Part shown: piece after piece, positions 1 to 6,351 of the stretch | Numbering within the stretch: position 1 is the first letter of the stretch | Layout: each line of letters opens with the position of its first letter | Assembly (NCBI GenBank): GCA_007119455.1 | Contig: SKPR01000086.1 | Span: forward strand, 1-9,671 | DNA length: 9,671 nt | From: Candidatus Brevefilum sp. | GTDB taxonomy: Bacteria; Chloroflexota; Anaerolineae; Anaerolineales; Anaerolineaceae | Direction of reading: 5' to 3' | Notes under the pieces: model-generated | What the model saw: only the letters and a program-made list of their open reading frames with translations | What the model was told of the DNA's origin: nothing | Databases searched by the model: none | Translations under genes and position numbers: made by a program

Positions 1-147
1 CGCTTTGGCCAGGTTGAACCCCACCCCGGACACCGAACTGTTGACCCCGAAAAAGGGGTAGCGCACCGGGAAGTACGCCAATGGAAAGCCATCAATTGCC
101 AGGGTTGTTTCGAGGTTGACCAATCCGGACACGAAGAAACGGGACAT
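1..147 (-). CDS. PfkB-family carbohydrate kinase, N-terminal 49 residues (partial)
   Basis: The first 49 codons of a gene read leftward out of the window. The translation begins MSRFFVSGLVNLET and contains YPFFGVNSSVSGVGFNLAKA near residues 30-49. This matches the N-terminus of PfkB/ribokinase-type sugar kinases: a first beta strand ending in G, an acidic residue in the substrate lid (AIDGFP), then the conserved G-x-G-x-N-x-A-x-A segment that lines the sugar-binding site. Such enzymes phosphorylate sugars, nucleosides or related alcohols with ATP in the cytoplasm; the substrate cannot be told from this fragment. The ATG at 145-147 lies only 12 nt after the mutL stop, with a weak AGGCTGG ribosome site, so it is probably cotranscribed with mutL. 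The catalytic Asp and the anion-hole motif lie outside the window. Confidence 0.8.
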   Translation of the reverse strand, partial: MSRFFVSGLVNLETTLAIDGFPLAYFPVRYPFFGVNSSVSGVGFNLAKA

Positions 148-159
148 CCAGCCCAGCCT

Positions 160-1899
160 TTAGCGTGCGCCCCGGCGACCGAATTGCCGTTCCAGCAGGT
201 CTGCCGATAGGTGAATCATGGTCGGGCGTCCATGCGGGCAGGTGCGTGGTGACTGGCAGCGTTCAAGGCTGCCCAGCAAAGCCTGCTGTTCATCAGATGA
301 GAGGGTTTGTCCGCCTTTGACAGCCATACGCTTGCAGATGCGGGCGGTGATGCGCGCTTCATGGGTTGAAGCCAGGGGTGTTTCATCCTCCTCAAAATCT
401 TCTACGAGGGCATGCAAGGCCAGGGCTGGATCGCCACCGGTAAAAATCGCCGGGATAGCCCGTACAGAAAAGGTGTTCGGCCCAAAAGGTTCTACCTGAA
501 AGCCCAGGTCTGCCAATACGGGCAATTGTTCGTCAAGCAGGCGCGCTTGGTCGGGGGGCAGTACCACCTGAGCCGGTTCCAGTAATGACTGTGAAGGAAC
601 GCTGTCTTGATCCTGTTGGGCCATGATCTGTTCAAACAAAACCCGTTCATGTGCGGCGTGTTGATCGATCAGGTACAGCCCGTCGGGGCCTTCCGCCACC
701 AGGTAGGTGGCTGCCACCTGCCCGATCAGGCGTAATAACGGCAGCCGGTCTTTCTCTGTTGAGCCGGTATGGATGCGCATTTGCGGCTGGTCTCGTTGCA
801 GATCACCATCGGTTTTGATCTCGGCGGCCATCTCCCAGGCCGGGTCCACGCCATCGCCTTCCTTTTCCGGTTGCAAGCCCCAAAATTGTTTCGGCCGCAG
901 GTCAGGGACGGGTGAATGGGCCAGTAAAGCCCGGCGAACCGCTCGTTGCGTACGGGTAAATACCAGATCGCCCTCTCTGAACCGCACCTCGGCCTTAGCC
1001 GGATGCACATTGACATCCACAGCCTCCGAAGGTACATCCAAAAACAGCACCACAATTGGGAAGCGCCCCACCATCAACAGGGTGTGGTAGGCCCGGATAA
1101 TGGCCGCGGTCACGGCAATATCCTTAACCCAGCGGCCGTTGACAAAGACCGTAATCTCTCGCCGGTTGGAGCGGGTCAGCGAGATTGGGCTGATAAAACC
1201 ATGAATATGATAGCCGCCTTCATCAAAATCAACGGAGAGCATCTCGCGGGCTGCATCCACACCATACAGGTTTGCCAGCACCTCACGCCGGTCACCATTG
1301 CCGCTGGTCTGTAACGACCGCCGGCCTTCGATCAGCAATTGCCAGCGCACGTGGGGGTAGGCCAGTGCATAACGAGTGACCAGTGCTTCGATGTTGCGAA
1401 TTTCAGTGGAATCTGTCTTGAGGAACTTGAGCCGGGCCGGGACGTTGTAAAATAGATCCTGCACGATCACCCGGGTGCCACTGGGAAGGCCCGCTTCGCT
1501 CGGTGGATATAGTTTGCCCCCATCAACCCGCAGCTGTGCGCCCACCTCGGAATTTTCCGAGCGTGATTCAACCGTCATACGTGAGACCGAGCCGATTGAA
1601 GCCAGTGCTTCACCCCGGAACCCCAGCGTTTCGACCCGGAAAAGGTCTTCCGCCCGGGCCAGCTTGCTGGTGGCATGCCGTGATACGGCCAACCCCAGCT
1701 CGGCTCTCGGTATACCCACCCCATCATCGGTAACAGCGATCATCCGTTTGCCTGCCCCCTGCACTTCAATCGTGATTTCGGTGGCCCCAGCATCCAGGGC
1801 GTTCTCAACCAATTCTTTGACAACCGAAGCTGGCCGTTCAATGACCTCGCCAGCAGCGATCTGCGATGCGATATGATCAGGCAGGATACGAATGGGCAT
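160..1899 (-). CDS. mutL: DNA mismatch repair protein MutL (endonuclease type)
   Basis: MutL couples MutS mismatch recognition to strand incision and excision. The 579-residue protein has an N-terminal GHKL ATPase: ENALDAGA at 32-39, with the Glu that activates water, DDGVGIP at 58-64 and GFRGEALASI at 93-102. The transducer domain ends with NVHPAKAEVRF at 297-307. After a variable linker (about 330-385), the C-terminal dimerisation domain carries DQHAAHERVLFE at 412-423, which fits the metal-binding endonuclease signature DQHAx2Ex4E, plus KRMAVKGGQ at 523-531 and CPHGRP at 554-559. It is therefore the self-nicking type found in bacteria without MutH. The start at 1897-1899 is chosen because the protein then opens MPIRILPDHIASQIAAGEV as in the family, with GGAGG at 1904-1908. 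The ATG 32 codons upstream has no ribosome site. It is transcribed divergently from efp and probably together with the downstream PfkB kinase. Confidence 0.97.
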   Translation of the reverse strand: MPIRILPDHIASQIAAGEVIERPASVVKELVENALDAGATEITIEVQGAGKRMIAVTDDGVGIPRAELGLAVSRHATSKLARAEDLFRVETLGFRGEALASIGSVSRMTVESRSENSEVGAQLRVDGGKLYPPSEAGLPSGTRVIVQDLFYNVPARLKFLKTDSTEIRNIEALVTRYALAYPHVRWQLLIEGRRSLQTSGNGDRREVLANLYGVDAAREMLSVDFDEGGYHIHGFISPISLTRSNRREITVFVNGRWVKDIAVTAAIIRAYHTLLMVGRFPIVVLFLDVPSEAVDVNVHPAKAEVRFREGDLVFTRTQRAVRRALLAHSPVPDLRPKQFWGLQPEKEGDGVDPAWEMAAEIKTDGDLQRDQPQMRIHTGSTEKDRLPLLRLIGQVAATYLVAEGPDGLYLIDQHAAHERVLFEQIMAQQDQDSVPSQSLLEPAQVVLPPDQARLLDEQLPVLADLGFQVEPFGPNTFSVRAIPAIFTGGDPALALHALVEDFEEDETPLASTHEARITARICKRMAVKGGQTLSSDEQQALLGSLERCQSPRTCPHGRPTMIHLSADLLERQFGRRGAR

Positions 1900-1914
1900 G
1901 AAACCTCCGCCTGA

Positions 1915-1943
1915 ATTATAACCCAAGGGAAGTTGCTGAGACA
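1915..1943 (-). promoter_or_regulatory. Candidate proximal mutL promoter
   Basis: On the minus strand a perfect TATAAT lies at 1920-1915, with a poor -35 (TGTCTC, 1943-1938) 17 nt upstream. Initiation about 7 nt after the -10 would fall near 1908, at the edge of the GGAGG ribosome site, leaving a leader of only about 9 nt. The perfect -10 is seen directly; its use is inference, and the short leader argues against it. Confidence 0.3.
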
Positions 1944-2000
1944 CAGATGGGACCAGATAGATTCGGGGGTATTCATTACCAATATATATCTGCAACTACC

Positions 2001-2028
2001 ATTTTATTTTAAATTAGTTACACGACAA
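2001..2028 (-). promoter_or_regulatory. Candidate distal mutL promoter
   Basis: On the minus strand TTGTCG (2028-2023) and TAAAAT (2006-2001) are separated by 16 nt, a fair sigma70-type pair. It would give a leader of about 95 nt before the mutL ATG. Its -35 lies only a few bases from the -35 of the divergent efp promoter (2030-2035), so the two promoters would face away from nearly the same DNA. Confidence 0.3.
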
Positions 2029-2029
2029 C

Positions 2030-2058
2030 TTGTAAACCCCCATTAACTGGGCTATAAT
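2030..2058 (+). promoter_or_regulatory. efp promoter
   Basis: TTGTAA (2030-2035) and a perfect TATAAT (2053-2058) are separated by exactly 17 nt, a close match to the housekeeping sigma consensus. The predicted start near 2065 gives a leader of about 37 nt, with AAGGA at 2086-2090 ahead of the efp ATG at 2102. Confidence 0.75.
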
Positions 2059-2101
2059 CCTTTTGATATTTTTACGTGTTATTATAAGGAAATTGAAACC
2101 A

Positions 2102-2659
2102 ATGATCGATGTAAACGAATTACGCAAGGGCGTGACCTTTGAACAGGATGGCAACCTCTACAAAGTCCTCGAATATGCCCACAATAAACCCGGACGTGGC
2201 TCTGCCACCATCCGCATCAAAGCCCGCGACCTCCGCAAAGGGACCACCCTCGAAATGACCTTCAACTCCGGTAACCGGGTCCAGGATGTGCGGCTGGACT
2301 ATCACAACGCCCAGTTTCTGTACGCCGATGACCGTTTTTTCTATTTTATGGACAACCATACCTATGAGCAGTATCCAGTCAACCGTGAAATCCTGGGCGA
2401 TCAGGCAGAATTTTTGAAGCCCAATATGGATGTCAAGCTCATGTTCTTTGAATCAGAAGCATTGGATGTCGAACTGCCGACTTCGGTTGACCTGCTCATC
2501 ACCAGAGCTGAACCCTCAATACGTGGGGACACAGCCACTGGCGTGACCAAAAAGGTCGTCACCGAAACGGGTCTCGAAGTCCAGGTGCCTTCATTTGTAG
2601 GAGAAGGTGACACCATCCGGGTGGATACACGCAATGGAAATTACGTCACCCGGGTCTGA
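2102..2659 (+). CDS. efp: Translation elongation factor P
   Basis: EF-P binds between the ribosomal P and E sites and relieves stalling on polyproline stretches. The 185-residue protein is the usual length. It has the N-terminal KOW-like domain (about 1-65), a central OB domain (about 66-128) and a C-terminal OB domain ending GDTIRVDTRNGNYVTRV, matching the family C-terminal signature. The start at 2102 gives the typical opening MIDVNELRKG. The in-frame extension to 2063 is rejected because it begins ahead of or at the predicted transcription start and adds a non-family sequence. The loop that reaches the peptidyl-tRNA reads KPGRG (residues 29-33), so the tip residue is Arg32 where most bacterial EF-Ps have Lys (KPGKG). 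No modification gene (epmA, epmB, earP, ymfI) is in the window. It is the first gene after its own promoter and is followed by a hairpin at 2689-2714. Confidence 0.97.
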   Translation: MIDVNELRKGVTFEQDGNLYKVLEYAHNKPGRGSATIRIKARDLRKGTTLEMTFNSGNRVQDVRLDYHNAQFLYADDRFFYFMDNHTYEQYPVNREILGDQAEFLKPNMDVKLMFFESEALDVELPTSVDLLITRAEPSIRGDTATGVTKKVVTETGLEVQVPSFVGEGDTIRVDTRNGNYVTRV

Positions 2660-2682
2660 CCACCTTTGCTGATCATTCAATT

Positions 2683-2720
2683 ATTGATAATGGATCCCCA
2701 CCCGGGGATTCATTGATAAT
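2683..2720 (+). repeat. 9-bp direct repeat flanking a hairpin
   Basis: ATTGATAAT occurs at 2683-2691 and again at 2712-2720, bracketing the hairpin downstream of efp and overlapping the outer base pairs of its stem. A related GATAAA follows copy A of the structured repeat at 2791-2796. The role is unknown; tandem operator half-sites or chance in AT-rich spacer are both possible. Confidence 0.4.
2689..2714 (+). terminator. Hairpin downstream of efp, terminator-like but lacking a U-tract
   Basis: An 11-bp stem, 2689-2699 with 2704-2714, contains one G-T wobble (2693/2710), a GC-rich core CCCC/GGGG and a 4-nt loop ACCC. It begins 30 nt after the efp stop. The sequence after the stem (TGATAATATG) is AT-rich but has no run of T, so it may attenuate, stabilise the efp mRNA 3' end, or terminate weakly and allow read-through into the next two genes. 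Confidence 0.55.
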
Positions 2721-2722
2721 AT

Positions 2723-2793
2723 GTAACTACTCAGCATGCAAGTGAGTATGGGGCCCCACCCTTCAGCACCAGAACTGCCTGAGCAGTTACGAT
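2723..2793 (+). repeat. Structured intergenic element, copy A (putative RNA motif)
   Basis: Positions 2724-2793 match 9278-9348 at 62 of 71 aligned columns (8 substitutions, one single-base gap). The element is closed by a 12-position stem, 2723-2734 with 2779-2790, with 11 pairs and one A-C mismatch at 2729/2784. Inside, a bulged hairpin pairs TGC 2737-2739 with GCA 2766-2768, AAG 2740-2742 with CTT 2761-2763, GT 2746-2747 with AC 2758-2759, and GG 2750-2751 with CC 2756-2757. The loop is GGCC, and GA and AT form 5' bulges. In copy B the 2746-2759 G-C pair is C-G, a compensatory change. It ends 17 nt before the ATG at 2811. It matches no known riboswitch or RNA family that I recall. A dispersed palindromic DNA repeat is the alternative. 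Confidence 0.75.
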
Positions 2794-2810
2794 AAAACGA
2801 TGAGGTAAAT

Positions 2811-3137
2811 ATGAGAGTTCCCACCACCGGAAAGGAATGCCCTTATTTTTATGCGGATTATCACCGCGGCCGGCACCACGAAGAATGCCGATTGCTTGAG
2901 AATTCTGATCCACCCTGGGAGCTCAAACACTGTAAAACCTGCCCGGTGCCCGATATCGTTAGAGCAAATGCCTGTCCGCACATGATCCTGACTGGCGAAA
3001 TCAAGTCAAGTTTTCTCGGTTTGAAACAAAAAGTAAGTGTGAGTGCCTATTGCACCAAAACCCATCGGGAGGTGGAAAACCCCTATGTGGGCTGCAGTGA
3101 GTGCCATCCGATTATGGACCTCTTCAAGGAACTCTAA
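2811..3137 (+). CDS. Small eight-cysteine conserved hypothetical protein
   Basis: A 108-residue soluble protein with no signal peptide or membrane segment, and no family I can name. It has eight Cys at 10, 26, 41, 44, 55, 81, 95 and 98, including two CxxC pairs (CKTC 41-44 and CSEC 95-98) and several nearby His (H22, H23, H40, H57, H85, H99). The pattern suggests structural zinc or possibly an Fe-S cluster; neither can be decided from sequence. I have the impression of similar proteins in other Chloroflexota, from memory only. The start is supported by TGAGG at 2801-2805, 5 nt before the ATG, and by copy A of the structured repeat ending just upstream. Its stop overlaps the start of the HAD-DinB gene by one base (TAATG at 3135-3139), so the two are translationally coupled and probably act in the same process. 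Confidence 0.85.
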   Translation: MRVPTTGKECPYFYADYHRGRHHEECRLLENSDPPWELKHCKTCPVPDIVRANACPHMILTGEIKSSFLGLKQKVSVSAYCTKTHREVENPYVGCSECHPIMDLFKEL

Positions 3138-4315
3138 TGTCGCTGACTGTGCTTTTCGATCTGGATGACACCCTCCTCCATACCAACATGGATAAGTTCC
3201 TCCCCCAGTATTTTAAAGGCCTGGGAGAGACGCTCTCGCATCTGGCCCCGCCAGCACGTCTGACAGATCAAATCTACACTGCCGTCAACAAAATGACGAT
3301 TAATCAAGATCCTGGCGAGCTGCTCAGTGAAATATTCTCCCGAAATTTTTACCCACCTCTGGGTACAACAGAAGAAGCCTGCGCCCCGGAGATCAAATAT
3401 TTTTATCGAGAAGAATATCCAAAACTCAGATTGCTGACCCTACCAAAACCAGAAGCATCCGATCTGGTGGAATGGTGCCTTGCACAAGATTTTTCAGTCG
3501 CAGTGGCCACCAATCCTCTCTTTCCGGAAACAGCCACCCGTCAAAGGATCCTGTGGGCCGGGTTAAACCCTGAGGACTTTTCTTTTTTCACGCACTTTAA
3601 CAACTTCCACTTCACCAAACCAAACCTGACCTATTACGCTGAGGTTCTGGGGCGTCTGGGTTGGCCTGATACCCCGGCAGTGATGATTGGCGACAATCTC
3701 ACTTATGACCTTCTGCCCATGCAGAACATGGGTTTTGACACCTATTGGGTTGATCCCCCCATTGATGAAACAGATCAGGTCCATGGGCCGCTAGTTGGGG
3801 TCAAACCGTGGCTTGAAACAATCAACCAAAACACGGATGATCAGCTCAACAATCACTACGATGTCCACGACGCCGTTCTCAGATCCACACCGGCTGTGAT
3901 TGATTCCTGGCTCAGGGAAACATCCGAATTAAAACTTCATCAAAAGCCCTCCGAGGAAGATTGGAGCATGATCGAAGTTGTGTGGCACCTGCTGGAAATG
4001 GAAAAACAAATCTACCTCCCCCAATGGGAAAATATTCTTTCCGACCCCCTTTCACCCGTCGCCGTAAAACAGTTTACCATACAACCCATTGAATCTAATT
4101 CCCATCAAAATTTCAGGGATATCTTCAGACAATTTCTCCAAAACCGTCAACAATCGCTTGACTGTGTGAAAGAACTCTGGGAAAATGGGCTTTACACAGT
4201 GACCGTACAACACGCGATCTTCAGCCAGGTGACGATCGGTGAACTGGTATCCTTTACGACCAAACATGACCGATTACATCTTCGACAGCTTTATAATTTA
4301 TTAGATAACTATTAG
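3137..4315 (+). CDS. HAD-superfamily hydrolase fused to a C-terminal DinB-like domain
   Basis: A 392-residue cytoplasmic protein. Residues 1 to about 225 form a HAD phosphohydrolase: FDLDDTL at 7-13 with nucleophile Asp8 and acid/base Asp10, VATNP at 123-127 (motif II Thr125), Lys161 in TKPN (motif III), and GDNLTYD at 185-191 (motif IV metal site). The cap lies between motifs I and II. Residues from about 240 to 392 look like a DinB/DUF664-type four-helix bundle: W276 and VVWHLLEME around His284, then HDRLH at 377-381. His284, His377 and His381 would form the metal triad of that superfamily. The start at 3137 (opening MSLTVLFDLDDT) has AAGGA at 3126-3130; the extension to 3101 lies inside the preceding gene. 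The HAD substrate is unknown. The DinB assignment rests on the spacing of the histidines and local motifs, so it is less sure than the HAD part. Confidence 0.88.
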   Translation: MSLTVLFDLDDTLLHTNMDKFLPQYFKGLGETLSHLAPPARLTDQIYTAVNKMTINQDPGELLSEIFSRNFYPPLGTTEEACAPEIKYFYREEYPKLRLLTLPKPEASDLVEWCLAQDFSVAVATNPLFPETATRQRILWAGLNPEDFSFFTHFNNFHFTKPNLTYYAEVLGRLGWPDTPAVMIGDNLTYDLLPMQNMGFDTYWVDPPIDETDQVHGPLVGVKPWLETINQNTDDQLNNHYDVHDAVLRSTPAVIDSWLRETSELKLHQKPSEEDWSMIEVVWHLLEMEKQIYLPQWENILSDPLSPVAVKQFTIQPIESNSHQNFRDIFRQFLQNRQQSLDCVKELWENGLYTVTVQHAIFSQVTIGELVSFTTKHDRLHLRQLYNLLDNY

Positions 4316-4331
4316 AATTATTAACTTTTTT

Positions 4332-4370
4332 AAAAAATGTGTGGCAATATACTCTCAGGGTGGGTATAAT
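4332..4370 (+). promoter_or_regulatory. ftsH promoter with upstream A-tract
   Basis: A perfect TATAAT (4365-4370) follows GTGGCA (4341-4346, four of six matches to the -35 consensus) with an 18-nt spacer. A run of six T then six A (4326-4337) lies directly upstream, as in UP elements contacted by the RNA polymerase alpha subunits. The predicted start near 4377 gives a leader of about 45 nt. No CIRCE-like inverted repeat is visible. Confidence 0.55.
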
Positions 4371-4421
4371 ACCAGGGTCATTATAAGTTTTGGAATGATC
4401 GTAAATTAATTTGGAGGAATA

Positions 4422-6281
4422 GTGAAATCACGGAACCAATCTTTTATCATCTACATATTGCTATTTATAGCAATAATCGCGATGGTATTCTTTACCGTCA
4501 ACCAGCAGACAGCTGGTGCAGACGAAATACCAATCAACCAGCTTGCAGCGGACATCAGGGCTGGACGTGTTGAGCGAATCATCGAAGACGACAGCCGGTT
4601 GGAGGTAACTTATCGAAATAATGATGTGAAAACATCGGTCAAGGACCCTGGCGCACCCCTAATTGTCCAGCTGATCGAACTCGGTGTTACACCTGAAGAC
4701 CTTTCTTCGGAACAAATAGCCGTTGATATCCGCTTGCCCAGTCCATTGCTGGGAATTGTTTCCATTGCCAGTTATATCCTTCCTTTCCTGATCCTGATCG
4801 GGTTATTCTGGTTTATCTTTCGGCAAGCCCAGGGGAGCAATAACGCTGCCATGTCCTTTGGAAAATCCAAAGCCCGCATGTTCTCTGGGGACCATCCCAC
4901 AGTGACATTTGATGATGTCGCCGGCTGTGACGAAGCCAAAGAGGAATTACATGAGGTTGTTGAATTCCTGCGTGAACCCCAAAAGTTTATCTCTCTGGGT
5001 GCACGGATCCCCAAAGGCGTGCTGCTGGTCGGTGCCCCCGGCACCGGTAAAACCCTGATGGCGAAAGCTGTTTCAGGCGAAGCAGGTGTGCCGTTCTTCT
5101 CAATTTCCGGTTCGGAATTTGTTGAAATGTTCGTCGGTGTGGGCGCCAGTCGTGTACGTGATCTCTTTGAACAGGCGAAACGTCATTCACCAGCCATTGT
5201 GTTCGTAGACGAGATTGATGCCGTTGGACGCCACCGGGGTGCCGGCATGGGTGGCAGCCATGACGAGCGTGAACAGACCCTCAACCAGCTTCTGGTTGAA
5301 ATGGACGGGTTTGGCACCGACACAAATGTCATCATTATCGCCGCCACCAACAGACCCGACATCCTCGACCCGGCTTTATTACGCCCCGGTCGCTTTGACC
5401 GCCGGGTGATCCTCGACAGACCTGACATCAAGGGTCGCGAAATGATCCTCAGAGTGCATGTCAAAGGAAAACCGGTCTCACCGGAAGTTGACCTGCACGA
5501 TATCGCCCGTTCTACACCGGGTTTTGTCGGTGCCGATATCGAAAACCTCGTCAACGAAGCCGCTATCCTGGCAGCCCGGCGAGATAAACGGATCATCGAA
5601 TATGACGAGTTCATGGAAGCTATCGAACGTGTGATCGCCGGCCCTGAACGGAAGAGTCGGCTGATCAACAAAGAAGAGAAAAAGATTATCGCCTATCATG
5701 AAGCAGGTCATGCAGTCGTGATCAATGCCCTCCCGGAGGCAGATACTGTACAGAAGGTGTCCATTATCTCCCGTGGTGAAGCCGGCGGCTACACCATGGC
5801 TTTCCCCGAAGAAGATCGGATGCTCAGATCTCGACGGCAGTTATTAAGCGACATGATTGGTCTTTTGGGTGGCAGGGCAGCAGAGGATATCGTCTTCAAT
5901 GACATTACCTCCGGTGCGTCCAATGACCTGGAACGGGTGACCAAGCTTGCCCGCACGATGGTCATGCGCCTGGGTATGAGTGATGAACTGGGTCAGATGG
6001 TCTATGGAAAAAAGGAAGAATTGGTCTTCCTGGGCCGTGAAATGTCTGAACAGCGCGATTATTCAGAACATATCGCCCAAAAGATCGACTCAGCCATTCA
6101 AAACATTGTTCAGGACTCCTATGAGAAAGCAAAGACCATCCTGAAACAGTATCGCGACGAACTGGATTCTGTCGCTGAAAAACTCCTCGATGTTGAGACG
6201 CTGGATGCGGACGCGTTCTATGAGATTTTTCCCACACCGGTCGAGAAAAACGGCGGGATTCCAGAGAAAATCACCGCATAA
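4422..6281 (+). CDS. ftsH: ATP-dependent zinc metalloprotease FtsH
   Basis: A membrane-anchored AAA+ protease that extracts and degrades membrane and short-lived cytosolic proteins as a hexamer. The protein has 619 residues, a normal length. TM1 is about 8-25, an extracytoplasmic domain about 26-107, TM2 about 108-133. The AAA module has Walker A GAPGTGKT 204-211, the pore-loop aromatic in MFVGVG (Phe237), Walker B IVFVDEID 259-266, and the second region of homology around 308-328 with candidate Arg fingers 324 and 327. The protease zinc site is HEAGH 426-430 with third ligand Asp502 (SGASNDL). The start is GTG at 4422 with GGAGG at 4413-4417; translation from here gives the expected short N-terminus before TM1. 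Acidic and helical sequence follows to the C-terminus. It has its own promoter and is followed by a strong terminator, so it is likely monocistronic. Confidence 0.98.
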   Translation: MKSRNQSFIIYILLFIAIIAMVFFTVNQQTAGADEIPINQLAADIRAGRVERIIEDDSRLEVTYRNNDVKTSVKDPGAPLIVQLIELGVTPEDLSSEQIAVDIRLPSPLLGIVSIASYILPFLILIGLFWFIFRQAQGSNNAAMSFGKSKARMFSGDHPTVTFDDVAGCDEAKEELHEVVEFLREPQKFISLGARIPKGVLLVGAPGTGKTLMAKAVSGEAGVPFFSISGSEFVEMFVGVGASRVRDLFEQAKRHSPAIVFVDEIDAVGRHRGAGMGGSHDEREQTLNQLLVEMDGFGTDTNVIIIAATNRPDILDPALLRPGRFDRRVILDRPDIKGREMILRVHVKGKPVSPEVDLHDIARSTPGFVGADIENLVNEAAILAARRDKRIIEYDEFMEAIERVIAGPERKSRLINKEEKKIIAYHEAGHAVVINALPEADTVQKVSIISRGEAGGYTMAFPEEDRMLRSRRQLLSDMIGLLGGRAAEDIVFNDITSGASNDLERVTKLARTMVMRLGMSDELGQMVYGKKEELVFLGREMSEQRDYSEHIAQKIDSAIQNIVQDSYEKAKTILKQYRDELDSVAEKLLDVETLDADAFYEIFPTPVEKNGGIPEKITA

Positions 6282-6317
6282 ATCCAAACTCTTTATTTAG
6301 AGAAGTTTAAAGCATTC

Positions 6318-6346
6318 AAGGCTGCGAGTGGATCGCAGCCTTTTCT
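6318..6346 (+). terminator. Rho-independent terminator of ftsH
   Basis: A perfect 10-bp stem (AAGGCTGCGA at 6318-6327, TCGCAGCCTT at 6333-6342) with a 5-nt loop, followed by TTCTC so that the 3' side reads TTTTC. It lies between the convergent ends of ftsH and the acyl-CoA ligase gene. On the minus strand the stem also forms, after the ligase stop, but no T-run follows, so termination should be stronger for ftsH. Confidence 0.88.
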
Positions 6347-6351
6347 CATCT

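Noticed and set aside
1475..1876. 133-residue open frame antisense to the mutL ATPase domain
   Set aside because: Ser/Pro/Arg-rich shadow with no ribosome site or motif.
1900..1995. 32-codon N-terminal extension of mutL to an ATG at 1995
   Set aside because: No ribosome site precedes it, the added residues are unlike MutL, and the ATG at 1899 has GGAGG and the family N-terminus.
2063..2101. 13-codon extension of efp
   Set aside because: It would start with TTG before or at the predicted transcription start near 2065 and adds residues absent from EF-P.
2723..2793. Known riboswitch, SRP RNA, 6S RNA, tmRNA or CRISPR repeat as identity of the 70-nt element
   Set aside because: None of the hallmark conserved sequences I know for these is present, and only two distant copies exist rather than an array.
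3101..3136. 12-codon extension of the HAD-DinB gene
   Set aside because: It lies inside the preceding gene; the ATG at 3137 has AAGGA at proper spacing and places the nucleophile at residue 8, as usual.
4321..4340. Intrinsic terminator after the HAD-DinB gene
   Set aside because: The T6A6 run is palindromic but has no GC stem or loop; it fits an A-tract upstream of the ftsH promoter better.
5183..5671. 162-residue open frame antisense to ftsH
   Set aside because: Low-complexity, Arg/Ser-rich translation with no family resemblance, lying wholly under the conserved AAA domain; a shadow of ftsH codon use.
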